Position numbers and translations under genes: made by a program. Positions 48,069 through 58,718 of a stretch of 64,000 nucleotides of DNA are shown here, one piece after another (within the stretch, counting starts at the first letter, position 1; each line of letters begins with the position of its first letter). Origin of the DNA: Verticiella sediminum (GTDB lineage Bacteria > Pseudomonadota > Gammaproteobacteria > Burkholderiales > Burkholderiaceae_B); contig NZ_VLTJ01000042.1 in the NCBI RefSeq assembly GCF_007558815.1, forward strand, positions 248,001-312,000. The letters run 5' to 3'. Under the pieces are notes generated by a model. The model worked only from the letters and a program-made list of their open reading frames with translations. It ran no database searches and was not told the origin of the DNA.

Positions 48069-48998
48069 CTACCAGCGGCCGGAGGCACCGCCGCCGCCCG
48101 AGCGGCCGCCACCGCCGCGAAAGCCGCCGAAGCCGCCCCCCAGGCCGCCGCCGCCCCGCCCACCCCGGAAGCCGCCGCCGAAGCCGCCGCCAAAACCTCC
48201 ACCGAAGCCGCCACCCCCGCCACCGCCGTTGCGCCAGGCCTTGCGCAGACCCATGGCCGTGAAGACCGCGCTCAGGCCGCCGCACACGGCTGCGCCCGCG
48301 ACGACCCCGAGCACGCCGCCGGCGACGACCCAGCCCACGATGCCGCCACCGATGGCCGCGAAGATGGGCGTGGTCACCACAGCAACCAGCAGCGCGAAGA
48401 ACAGCGCCGCGCCGATGCTGGTCGCCGCCGTCGGCGCATCCGACTCGGTCGCGGGCGGTGGCAGCGGCTCGCCTTCGACCAGCGCGATCATGCTGGCCAC
48501 CCCCGCCTCGACGCCGGCGGCAAAGTCGCCGGCCGAAAACCGCGGCACGATCTGCTCCCGGATGATGCGGCTCGCCTGCACGTCCGTGATCGCGCCTTCC
48601 AGCCCGTAGCCGACTTCGATGCGCAGCGCGCGATCGTCCTTGGCCACCACCAGCAGCGCGCCGTCGTCCACGCCCTCGCGGCCGAGTTTCCAGCGCTCGA
48701 ACACGCGTACGGCGTAGTCATCGATCGGCGCGCCCTCGGTGCTCGGCACCATCAGCACGGCGAGCTGCGCCCCCTTCTCCTTCTCGAGCGATGCGAGACG
48801 CTGCTCGAGATCGCGCCGCTGCTCGGCCGACAGCGTGTCGGTGGTGTCGGTCACGCGCTGCGTCAGCGTCGGGATCTCGCCCTGCTGCGCCCAGGCGCAT
48901 GCCGCCAGCAGCAGGCCCATCAGCGCAAGCCACCAGCGTGCGTCGATGAGCGCGATGCGCGCCGCGGCGGCGCCGCGCTGCCTTCTCGATAGGTTCAC
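48069..48998 (-). CDS. TPM-domain protein with glycine-rich tail (YgcG-like)
   Basis: A 309-residue protein: a hydrophobic segment at about 24-38 ending CAWAQ (signal peptide), a TPM phosphatase-like periplasmic domain (about 45-175: TDTLSAEQRRDLEQRL, VPSTEGAPIDDYAVRVFERWKLG, VGYGLEGAITD), two transmembrane stretches (about 195-250), and a tail after 260 made almost only of glycine with phenylalanine and arginine. The start is GTG at 48998 with GGAGG upstream, one base after the lemA stop. TPM and LemA proteins are regularly paired; the exact role is not established. Confidence 0.83.
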   Translation of the reverse strand: MNLSRRQRGAAAARIALIDARWWLALMGLLLAACAWAQQGEIPTLTQRVTDTTDTLSAEQRRDLEQRLASLEKEKGAQLAVLMVPSTEGAPIDDYAVRVFERWKLGREGVDDGALLVVAKDDRALRIEVGYGLEGAITDVQASRIIREQIVPRFSAGDFAAGVEAGVASMIALVEGEPLPPPATESDAPTAATSIGAALFFALLVAVVTTPIFAAIGGGIVGWVVAGGVLGVVAGAAVCGGLSAVFTAMGLRKAWRNGGGGGGGFGGGFGGGFGGGFRGGRGGGGLGGGFGGFRGGGGRSGGGGASGRW

Positions 48999-48999
48999 G

Positions 49000-49605
49000 T
49001 CATCCTCCCGCGGGCTTCTGCCCGCCGAAATCCACCGCCGGCGGACGCGAGATCTCAGCCTCGTTCTCCACCGAGAAATTCGCCTTGGGCGCATAGCCCA
49101 TCACCTTGGCCGTGAGCACCGCCGGGAACTGGCGCACCAGCACGTTGTAGGACTGCACCGCCTGCACATAGCGCCCGCGCGCCACCGCGATGCGGTTCTC
49201 CGTACCCTCGAGCTGCGACATCAGGTCGCGGAACAGCCCATCGGCCTTGAGCTGAGGGTAGTTCTCGCTCACCGCCAGCAGGCGCGACAACGCGGAGGAC
49301 AACTGCCCCTGCGCCTGCTGGAAGCGGGTCATCAGCTCCTGGTCGTCGAGCTGGTCGGCAGTGATCTGGATCGTTCCCACCCGGGAGCGCGCCTCGGTGA
49401 CCTCCGAGAGCACCTGCTGCTCGTGCGCGGCATAGCCCTTGACCGTATTGACCAGGTTCGGCACCAGGTCGGCCCGGCGCTGGTACTGGTTGAGCACCTC
49501 GGACCAGGCTGCCTTGACCTGTTCGTCGGCCGCCTGGATGGCGTTGTATCCGCAACCGGACAGCAGCATCAGAAAGGCCAGGACGGCCACGAAACGCACT
49601 CTCAT
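49000..49605 (-). CDS. lemA: LemA-family lipoprotein
   Basis: A 201-residue LemA protein. A lipoprotein signal peptide (MRVRFVAVLAFLMLLSGCG, lipidated Cys18) is followed by the helical LemA domain (QAADEQVKAAWSEVLNQYQR, then RRADLVPNLVNTVKGYAAHE, near the N-terminus). The ATG at 49605 has GGGGAAG seven bases upstream and is preferred to one ten codons earlier, because the lipoprotein signal begins there. Coupled with the downstream TPM gene. The function is not established; the pair is widespread. Confidence 0.87.
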   Translation of the reverse strand: MRVRFVAVLAFLMLLSGCGYNAIQAADEQVKAAWSEVLNQYQRRADLVPNLVNTVKGYAAHEQQVLSEVTEARSRVGTIQITADQLDDQELMTRFQQAQGQLSSALSRLLAVSENYPQLKADGLFRDLMSQLEGTENRIAVARGRYVQAVQSYNVLVRQFPAVLTAKVMGYAPKANFSVENEAEISRPPAVDFGGQKPAGG

Positions 49606-49654
49606 GGGATGCTTCCCCTTTCTCGTTGAAACCATGCGGCACCGCGCCGCTCTC

Positions 49655-50617
49655 CTAGGCAGGAACCGCCGCTCGCGCGGCAGCCTGCTCGCGCAGCGCG
49701 GACTGCAGCGCCTGGCTGATGCCGCTGGGCACTGCGTCCGTCTGCGTCAACACGCCGACCGGCTCTTCCGAGCCGCCCGTCGGGATCGGCAGTCTAACCA
49801 GCACCCCGCTGTCGACGAAAGCCTCGACGGCGCTGGGGGCGGTCAGCCAGACCTCGTCGCCGCTGTCGATCAGGCTGCGCGCCAGCGAATCGGACAAGGT
49901 CTGCACGGCGACCCGGGGCCGGCTGATGCCGGCCGCGAGCAACAACGCATCCGCCGCGTGCCGCAACATCGTACCCGCAGGCGGCAGCACCAGGCCGTAA
50001 TCCGCGAGGTCGGCCATGCGCGGCTGGCTGCGCCGGGCGAGTGGATGCCCGGGCCGCACGACGGCGGCGAGCGGTTCCGCATACAGGAACTCGAAGCGCA
50101 GCCCGCCCAGTTCGTCCGGATCGGACAGGCGCCCCACCACCAGGTCGAGATCGCGGCGGCGCAACGCGCGCAGAAGCTCCAGATTGCTGCCGGTGACCAC
50201 GTGCATGGCGGTTTCGGGATGGGACGAACGTAGCCGTCGCAAAGCCGGTGCCAGCACTGCCGAGGCCACCGTTGGCAGGCAGCCCACGCGCAGGGGAGGT
50301 GAGGCCAGCGCGGGCGCCACGCTCGCGATGGCCCGCTCCAGCGCCTCCAGGCATAGACCGACATGCGGCAGGAAGGCCTGCGCCTGCGCGGTGAGGGCCA
50401 CGCCCCGGCGCCCGCGCACGAACAGGCGCGCGCCCAGGATGTCCTCGAGTTCGTTCAGGGTCTTGGTGACGGCGGGCTGGCTGATGGCCAGGGTCTCGGC
50501 AGCGCTGCTCAGCCGGCCCAGACGGGCCACCGCCAGGAAACAGTGCAGATGGCGCAGCCGCAGGCGGTGGGCCGCGCCCTGCCTGGAGCCGAGGCCGCCG
50601 GCCGGTGGATTTTCCAT
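49655..50617 (-). CDS. pcaQ: LysR-type activator PcaQ
   Basis: A 320-residue LysR regulator. The N-terminal helix-turn-helix is LRHLHCFLAVARLGRLSSAA followed by ISQPAVTKTLNELE (about 18-58), as in PcaQ; the effector domain follows. PcaQ activates pca genes in response to the ring-cleavage product carboxymuconate. It is divergent from pcaH with a 91-bp gap, and a PcaQ-like box overlaps its own start codon, suggesting autoregulation. Confidence 0.87.
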   Translation of the reverse strand: MENPPAGGLGSRQGAAHRLRLRHLHCFLAVARLGRLSSAAETLAISQPAVTKTLNELEDILGARLFVRGRRGVALTAQAQAFLPHVGLCLEALERAIASVAPALASPPLRVGCLPTVASAVLAPALRRLRSSHPETAMHVVTGSNLELLRALRRRDLDLVVGRLSDPDELGGLRFEFLYAEPLAAVVRPGHPLARRSQPRMADLADYGLVLPPAGTMLRHAADALLLAAGISRPRVAVQTLSDSLARSLIDSGDEVWLTAPSAVEAFVDSGVLVRLPIPTGGSEEPVGVLTQTDAVPSGISQALQSALREQAAARAAVPA

Positions 50618-50630
50618 AACCTTTAGTTAA
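50616..50630 (+). promoter_or_regulatory. PcaQ-like box 1
   Basis: ATAACC-TTTA-GTTAA resembles the known PcaQ site (ATAACC-N4-GGTTAA). It overlaps the pcaQ start codon. Confidence 0.5.
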
Positions 50631-50657
50631 TTTTATTTCGATGAAAACTCAATTTAA

Positions 50658-50671
50658 TTAACTTCAGGTAA
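50658..50671 (+). promoter_or_regulatory. PcaQ-like box 2
   Basis: TTAAC-TTCA-GGTAA forms an imperfect inverted repeat of the same half-site type, 37 bp upstream of the pcaH ATG and likely near the pcaH promoter. Confidence 0.4.
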
Positions 50672-50708
50672 TGTGTAAAGTAGCTGGCCAAGCTTCCAGG
50701 AGAGCCCG

Positions 50709-51416
50709 ATGAGCGATACGCCACGCCTGCTGACCCCGCGCGACTGGGCCAGCCATTCGCAGTATGTCTACCCGCCCTACAAGTCCACGGTGCTGCGCGG
50801 CCCCACCAAGCCGCTGGTCCCGCTGACGCCGGCGCTGAAAAACCTCAACGCGCCGGTCTACGGCCACGACCTCGTGGGCGAGCTCGACCACGACCTCACG
50901 CGCAACGCGGTGCGCAACGGCGAGCCGCTGGGCGAGCGCATCATCGTCACCGGCCGCGTCACCGACGAGGACGGGCGCCCCGTGCGCAACACGCTGATCG
51001 AGATCTGGCAGGCCAACGCCGCCGGCCGCTACGTGCACAAGGTCGACCAGCACGACGCCCCGCTCGATCCGAACTTCCTCGGCGCCGGCCGCTGCATGAC
51101 CGACGACGATGGCCGCTATACCTTCATCACCATCAAGCCGGGCGCCTATCCCTGGGGCAACCATCCCAATGCCTGGCGCCCCAACCACATCCATCTCTCG
51201 CTGTTCGGCCAGTACTTCGCCAGCCGCCTGGTGACGCAGATGTACTTCCCGGGCGATCCGCTGCTCGCCTACGACCCGATCTTCCAGGGCACGCCCGAGC
51301 AGGCGCGCGAGCGCCTCGTCGCCCAGTTCTCGCTGGACGTCACGCGCGCCGACTGGGCGCTCGGCTATGTCTTCGACATCGTCCTGCGCGGCCCCCAACA
51401 GACCCCGATGGAGTGA
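50709..51416 (+). CDS. pcaH: Protocatechuate 3,4-dioxygenase, beta subunit
   Basis: PcaH is the iron-bearing subunit that opens protocatechuate between the hydroxyls to 3-carboxymuconate. The 235-residue sequence keeps all four Fe(III) ligands at the canonical numbers: Tyr108 (GRYVH), Tyr147 (GAYPWG), His160 and His162 (NHIHLS). The N-terminal RDWASHSQYVYPPYKST is typical. AGGAGAG precedes the ATG at 50709. Four bases separate it from pcaG. Other ketoadipate genes (pcaB, pcaC, pcaD) are not in this window. Confidence 0.96.
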   Translation: MSDTPRLLTPRDWASHSQYVYPPYKSTVLRGPTKPLVPLTPALKNLNAPVYGHDLVGELDHDLTRNAVRNGEPLGERIIVTGRVTDEDGRPVRNTLIEIWQANAAGRYVHKVDQHDAPLDPNFLGAGRCMTDDDGRYTFITIKPGAYPWGNHPNAWRPNHIHLSLFGQYFASRLVTQMYFPGDPLLAYDPIFQGTPEQARERLVAQFSLDVTRADWALGYVFDIVLRGPQQTPME

Positions 51417-51420
51417 GTCC

Positions 51421-52008
51421 ATGAAACTCGGCCAGACCCCGTCCCAGACCGTGGGCCCCTACTTCGCCTACGGCCTGACGCCCGAGCAGTACCTGTACGA
51501 CTTTCGCAGCGCCTTCACGCCCGTGCTGGTGCGCGACGACACGCCCGGTACGCCGATCGAGATCACTGGCCAGGTGATCGACGGCGCCGGCAAGCCGATC
51601 AACGACGCCATGCTCGAGATCGCCCATGCCGATGCCAGCGGCAGGTTCGTGAGCAGCCTGCAGGAGGTCGAAGCGAGCGGCTTCACCGGTTTCGGCCGCT
51701 GCGGCACGGGCACCGACGCGCAGAACCGCTACCGCTTTCGCACCATCAAGCCGGCCGCCTGTGGCGAAGGCGAGGCGCCCTACGTGAACGTCATCGTCAC
51801 CATGCGCGGCATGCTGGTGCACGCCTTCACCCGTATGTACTTCGAGGACGAAGCCCAGGCCAACGCCCAGGACCCGGTGCTGCAGAGCGTGCCCGGCGAG
51901 CGCCGCGAGACCTTGATCGCACGCCGCGAAGCGCGCGAAGGCCGCATCGTGTATCGCTTCGACATCCACATGCAGGGCGAGCGCGAGACGGTGTTCTTCG
52001 ATCTTTGA
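51421..52008 (+). CDS. pcaG: Protocatechuate 3,4-dioxygenase, alpha subunit
   Basis: The 195-residue non-catalytic partner of PcaH. It starts MKLGQTPSQTVGPYFAYGLT, the PcaG N-terminal arm that reaches into the beta-subunit active site. The jelly-roll core follows (ITGQVIDGAGKPINDAMLEI, then TIKPAACGEGEAPYVNV), with no iron ligand pair, as expected. ATG 51421 lies four bases after the pcaH stop. Confidence 0.94.
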   Translation: MKLGQTPSQTVGPYFAYGLTPEQYLYDFRSAFTPVLVRDDTPGTPIEITGQVIDGAGKPINDAMLEIAHADASGRFVSSLQEVEASGFTGFGRCGTGTDAQNRYRFRTIKPAACGEGEAPYVNVIVTMRGMLVHAFTRMYFEDEAQANAQDPVLQSVPGERRETLIARREAREGRIVYRFDIHMQGERETVFFDL

Positions 52009-52067
52009 GGCTCGCCCCCGCGCCGGCCGGACTGCACGGCCGCCGGCCGGGTCCAGGCTCGGCAGGC

Positions 52068-52139
52068 GCTTGGCCAGCGCTGCGGCGCCAGCCGTGTCCC
52101 GCCCTGGTGTGCAAGCTCGTGGACGACTTCCTGGCCTGA
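52068..52139 (+). pseudogene. Possible remnant of a LysR gene C-terminus
   Basis: In the gap between pcaG and pobR one frame reads ...PALVCKLVDDFLA and ends in TGA at 52137-52139. The sequence resembles the final helix of LysR regulators (charged, then VDDFLA). No start or helix-turn-helix is present. It could be a decayed gene or chance; the evidence is slim. Confidence 0.25.
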
Positions 52140-52142
52140 GCC

Positions 52143-54326
<2,184 letters not shown>

Positions 54327-54417
54327 CCTGTGGCGGGGAGTATCGTGTGGACAGCGCATCACCGCTGCAAGACAATGCGGGTTCCGCTGTCCTGCCTTTC
54401 CGTAGCACCGCGCCAGC

Positions 54418-55329
54418 ATGCGCCTTCCCCCGCTCAACCCTTTACGCGTCTTCGAAGTCGTCGCCCGCACGCACAGCCTTACCGCCGCGGCGGCCGAGCT
54501 GCATGTCACGCAGTCGGCGGTCAGCCGTCAGATCGCCGTACTGGAGAACTACCTGGGCGTCGAGCTGATCACCCGCGAACACCGGGGCGTGGCGCTCACC
54601 CGCAAAGGCGAAGCCTACGCGCGGCACATCAAACCCGCACTCGGTGCCATCGCCGACGCCACCGACCTCACCATGCGGGACACCACGCAGGGTGCGCTGC
54701 GGGTCATAACCTATACGACATTCGCGGGAAAATGGCTGGTGCCTCGCCTGCACGACTTCAAGCGCCTGCATCCCAACATCGAAATAAAGGTTTCGACATC
54801 CGTGAGCACGGTGGATTTCGACCACGACCAGGCCGATGTCGCCGTGCAATACGGGGATGGCCAGTGGCCCCGGCTGCAAGCGGATCTGCTGTTCGAGGAC
54901 GAGTTCGAGCCGATCTGCTCGCCGCACTACCTCGAAAGGGCTGACCGCCACCTCGACCGCACGGAAGACCTGCTCAGACATCGCCTGCTGGTTTCACACT
55001 ACCGCAGGGCCGACTGGGAGGATTGGCTGTCAGCCACGGGGCTGACCGCATGCGCACAGTCAGCCGAGCGCATGACCTTCAGCACGTCGCTGCTCACCTG
55101 GCAGGCGGCCATGGACGGGCTGGGCCTGGCCATAGGCCAAACCGCCCTGCTGCACAGCGAATTGGCGGCCGGGCTGATCGTGCGTCCTTTCCACAGGCCA
55201 GTGAGACGCACCAAGGGCCACTACCTGATCCGGCCGAAGGTGCAGCGCGAATCGCGCAAGGTAAGGGCATTTCGCGACTGGCTGCTGGCCGGCACACGCG
55301 AAGCGCGCGAAGCCATGAGCCGACAATGA
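54418..55329 (+). CDS. LysR-family regulator, GcvA type
   Basis: A 303-residue LysR regulator close to GcvA. The N-terminal signature is MRLPPLNPLRVFEVVARTHS then LTAAAAELHVTQSAVSRQIAVLE (helix-turn-helix about 20-45). The effector domain includes LRVITYTTFAGKWLVPRL near 93-110 and DVAVQYGDGQWP near 139, typical of this subgroup. It faces the unknown catabolic operon tail to tail, so it may control it but need not. No effector can be deduced. Confidence 0.85.
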   Translation: MRLPPLNPLRVFEVVARTHSLTAAAAELHVTQSAVSRQIAVLENYLGVELITREHRGVALTRKGEAYARHIKPALGAIADATDLTMRDTTQGALRVITYTTFAGKWLVPRLHDFKRLHPNIEIKVSTSVSTVDFDHDQADVAVQYGDGQWPRLQADLLFEDEFEPICSPHYLERADRHLDRTEDLLRHRLLVSHYRRADWEDWLSATGLTACAQSAERMTFSTSLLTWQAAMDGLGLAIGQTALLHSELAAGLIVRPFHRPVRRTKGHYLIRPKVQRESRKVRAFRDWLLAGTREAREAMSRQ

Positions 55330-55385
55330 TGCGGCCGGCGAGAGGTTGCCGGACCTGCAGCAAACCCGCCCGGCTTCCTTTGCGC

Positions 55386-57461
55386 TCAGCCTTGCACGAC
55401 GAGCGCATCCACCGCCACCACACCCTGGCCTTGCGGCATCACCAGCAGAGGATTCACCTCGGCCTCCAGGACCGCCGCATCCGGCAGCACCGCCAGTCGA
55501 GACAGCGCGGAAATCGCCTGCGCGAGCGCCTCGAGATCGCCCCGGCTCTTGCCGCGCAATCCCGACAGGGGTTTGAGCATTCGCACTTCCTCGATCATGT
55601 CGCGTGCCGTGTCCACACTCACCGGGGCCAGCCGGATACTACGGTCACGGGCCACCTCGGCCCAAATGCCGCCCGCCGCCAGTAGGATGATCGGCCCTGC
55701 GTCCGCATCCCGGCGGTATCCGACCAGGACCTCGGCAAGGCCGCTGCGCATCGGCTGCAGCAGCACCTCGTCGCATTCGATGCCCGGCGCTCGCTCCGCC
55801 AGGTTCGCCCGCAGCGTGGCGAAGGCGTCGGCCAACGCGGCGTCGCCCTCGATGCCGAGCACAACGCCGCCGACTTCCGTCTTGTGCGGAATGTGCTCTG
55901 AACACACCTTCGCCGCCACGGGATAGCCGAACGGCAGTTCGGGCACCTCCCCCGACAGGCTGGCGATCACCGCAGGCGCCCGCGGCACACCCAGGCGATC
56001 CAGCAACGTATAGGCCTGCGCTTCGCTCAGGCTTCGCCCGGATGCAGCAGGAGAGGATGCGACCGGCTGGACGCCTGGCATGCGCCGCGCGAATACGGAC
56101 GCGATCGCGTCGGCGCATGCCTCGGGCCCGGCAAAGCAAGGCACGCCCGCCTCGGTAAGCTGGGCCAGCGCCTGCGGAGCATCCGGCACCAGCATCGCAG
56201 CGAGCGGCTTGCCGTGCTGCAGGCTATCGATGATGGGCTTGACAGCGAGATGAGGCTGGAAACGGGCCGAGGAGCCCACCACCGCCAGCACCAGATCGAA
56301 CTCGGGCGCCTCGAGCAACACGTCCAGTGCCGTCTTCATGACGTCATAGCGCGTACCCGCAAGCGTGAGATCCAGCACTCTTCCCGGGTGCGCCGAGATG
56401 CCGGCGTCCCGCAAGCGCGTCAAGGTCTCGGCCGATGCCGGCTCGACGACCACCCCGCGCACACCGAGCTGGTCCACAGCCATCGCCGCACCACCACCGG
56501 TCGTCGTCACGACACCCACCCGGCGCGGCGCCGCCCCGTCAAGAGCAAACCGCCCGGCGAGCGGCAGGGCTTCCAGCAACGCCGCCAGCGTCTCCACCCG
56601 CGCGATGCCCAGGTCCTTCAGGAAGGCATCGGCGATATCGTCCTCGCCGGCCAGGGCGCCGGTATGCGTGGCAGCCATCTCGGCAGCCGCGGCCGATCGG
56701 CCGAGCTTGTAGGCGACCACGGGCTTGCCACGGCGTGCCGCAGCAAGTGCGAACTCTCGCAGCCGCTCACCGTGCCGCAGACTTTCGAGGAACAGCAGAT
56801 AGCCTTCGATCGCCGGATCATCCAGGGTCGAGAGGCAGATCTCGCCCATGCTCAGATCGGATTCGCTGCCCACCGAGACCAGGCCTGCGAAGCCCAATCC
56901 GCGCGCCATGCCTCGCGAAACCAGCGCACCGATCATGCTGCCGCTGTGCGAAGCCACGAAAACACCGCCGCTGCGCAGGTCCGGCTCGGCAAAGGCGGCG
57001 TTGGCGGTCAGTCGCAATCCAGTTGCCGGGCGAACGACCCCCAGGCTGCTCGGGCCCAGGATGCGCAAACCCGTACTGCGCGCCAACGCCCGCAATTCCT
57101 GCTCGCGGGCGGCGCCTTGCGAGCCCGATTCGGAAAAACCGCTGGCCAGCACGGTCATCACCTTCACGCCGAGACGCGCGCATTCGCTCGCGGCGCCCAG
57201 CACGCTGTCCGTTGGCGACAGCACGAACACGTGGTCCGGAACCTCCGGCAGCGAAGCCAGGTCGACATATGCCCGCTCGCCCTGGACCGTGGCACGGTTC
57301 GGATTGACGGGATACACCGCGCCCTCGAAACCAGCCTTGCGCAGATACTGCAGCGGGCGTCCACCGGTCTTGGCGGGGTCGTCGGACACGCCGACCAGTG
57401 CCACGCTGCGTGGGTTCAACAGAGCCCGGGCCAGTTCCGGCCCCACCGTCGCTTGCATCAT
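55386..57461 (-). CDS. Acyl-CoA synthetase, NDP-forming (acetate-CoA ligase family)
   Basis: A 691-residue protein of the ADP-forming acyl-CoA synthetase family with the fused alpha-beta order. It has a CoA-binding domain (about 10-140: PRSVALVGVSDDPAKTG), a succinyl-CoA-ligase-like flavodoxin domain (SHSGSMIGALVSRG near 171), the second ligase domain with the phosphohistidine loop ATHTGALAGEDD (His266), and a C-terminal ATP-grasp domain (about 470-691). It activates an organic acid to its CoA ester, or runs in reverse to make ATP. Last gene of the unknown catabolic operon. Confidence 0.87.
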   Translation of the reverse strand: MMQATVGPELARALLNPRSVALVGVSDDPAKTGGRPLQYLRKAGFEGAVYPVNPNRATVQGERAYVDLASLPEVPDHVFVLSPTDSVLGAASECARLGVKVMTVLASGFSESGSQGAAREQELRALARSTGLRILGPSSLGVVRPATGLRLTANAAFAEPDLRSGGVFVASHSGSMIGALVSRGMARGLGFAGLVSVGSESDLSMGEICLSTLDDPAIEGYLLFLESLRHGERLREFALAAARRGKPVVAYKLGRSAAAAEMAATHTGALAGEDDIADAFLKDLGIARVETLAALLEALPLAGRFALDGAAPRRVGVVTTTGGGAAMAVDQLGVRGVVVEPASAETLTRLRDAGISAHPGRVLDLTLAGTRYDVMKTALDVLLEAPEFDLVLAVVGSSARFQPHLAVKPIIDSLQHGKPLAAMLVPDAPQALAQLTEAGVPCFAGPEACADAIASVFARRMPGVQPVASSPAASGRSLSEAQAYTLLDRLGVPRAPAVIASLSGEVPELPFGYPVAAKVCSEHIPHKTEVGGVVLGIEGDAALADAFATLRANLAERAPGIECDEVLLQPMRSGLAEVLVGYRRDADAGPIILLAAGGIWAEVARDRSIRLAPVSVDTARDMIEEVRMLKPLSGLRGKSRGDLEALAQAISALSRLAVLPDAAVLEAEVNPLLVMPQGQGVVAVDALVVQG

Positions 57462-57510
57462 AAATCCTCAGTCCATCGTTTCATCGTGAGTCGCAACGCG
57501 CTGGCGCCGC

Positions 57511-58671
57511 TCATGCTCGCGGCGCGGGAGGACGCTGCGAGAAGCTTCGTTCGAAAACGCCTTCGGCGATGCGGTTCTTCAGCATCTCGATCGAGCCCCC
57601 GGCGATCATCCAGCCGCGGGTACGACGCACGCAATACTCGACGATGGCTTCCTGGCTATAGCCCGTGCCGCCCATGATCTGCAGGGCCTCGTTGGCGACC
57701 TCCCAGCCGGCCTGGTTGCATGCCAGCTTGGCCAAAGCGGTACTCTGCGCGCTGGGCAGGCCATGCTCGCCCTCCATGGCGGCCTTGTAGAGCAGCAACT
57801 GCGCGGATTCGAGCTTGAGCTTCATGTCGGCGAACTTCCATTGCAGCCCCTGGAACTCGCACAGTTCGCGGCCGAACTGCCGACGCGTCATGGCATGCTC
57901 GCGCGCGATGTTGAAGCAGTGACGTCCGATCGCGAGCGATCTGGACGAATTGCCCAGGCGCTCGACGTTGAAGCCGGATATCTGCTTCTTGAACCCTCCT
58001 TCGCCCAGCAGGATGTTGGCCTTGGGAATCCGGCATTCGTCGAAATAGAGCTGGCTCCATGTCTCGCCGCTCATGAAGGCCGAGGGCTTGCCCACCGACA
58101 GACCGGGCGTGCCGCGCTCCACCAGGACCGAACCGATGCCGCCCACGCCAGGACCGAACCGCACGTAGACCAGAAACAGCTCAGCCTCCGGACTATGGGT
58201 GGAGAACACCTTGCTGCCGTTGATCACGACCTCGTCGCCCTCGATGCGCGCCGAAGCCTTCAGTTCGGTGACCGCCGAACCCGCGTCGGGCTCGCTCATG
58301 CCCAGCGCGATCAACTTGCGGCCGGCCAGCAGATCGGGCAGGAACCGCGCTTTCTGCTCGGCACTGGCATATTCGACGAAAGTGCGGATCGGCCCGAAAT
58401 TTCCGGCTTGCACGATATCGGCACTTTTTGGGCAAACCTGGGCAACCTCCTGGATCGCCAGCACGGCATGCATCAGGGTGCCCCCTTGCCCACCGTCCTC
58501 CTCGGAGAAAGTGATGCCGAGCAGCCCATGCTCGGCCAGCAGTTGCGCCGTGCCCCACGGGTAATGCGGCGAGTGCGCGCGTTCGAGTGCACCTTCAGCC
58601 AAGTGCTCCTGCGCCAGCCTGCGCACCGAGTCCACGTAGGCTTGGTAATCTTGGTCGAGCTCGAAATTCAT
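57511..58671 (-). CDS. Acyl-CoA dehydrogenase, atypical active site
   Basis: A 386-residue FAD-dependent acyl-CoA dehydrogenase. The family parts are present: LGITFSEEDGGQGG near 49-62, ALGMSEPDAGSAVTELKASA near 121 (FAD/substrate), INGSKVFSTHS near 148, and ARQFGREL-type RRQFGRELCEFQ near 263. At the usual catalytic-glutamate motif (YEGT) the sequence reads MIAGGSIEM, with glycine instead of glutamate; some family members place the base in another helix. It would unsaturate a CoA ester made by the neighbouring synthetase. ATG 58671 is chosen. Second-last gene of the operon. Confidence 0.86.
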   Translation of the reverse strand: MNFELDQDYQAYVDSVRRLAQEHLAEGALERAHSPHYPWGTAQLLAEHGLLGITFSEEDGGQGGTLMHAVLAIQEVAQVCPKSADIVQAGNFGPIRTFVEYASAEQKARFLPDLLAGRKLIALGMSEPDAGSAVTELKASARIEGDEVVINGSKVFSTHSPEAELFLVYVRFGPGVGGIGSVLVERGTPGLSVGKPSAFMSGETWSQLYFDECRIPKANILLGEGGFKKQISGFNVERLGNSSRSLAIGRHCFNIAREHAMTRRQFGRELCEFQGLQWKFADMKLKLESAQLLLYKAAMEGEHGLPSAQSTALAKLACNQAGWEVANEALQIMGGTGYSQEAIVEYCVRRTRGWMIAGGSIEMLKNRIAEGVFERSFSQRPPAPRA

Positions 58672-58718
58672 GAATGTTTCCGTCGGTTCGAAGGTATATC
58701 GTGTTCCGCCGCAGGCGC

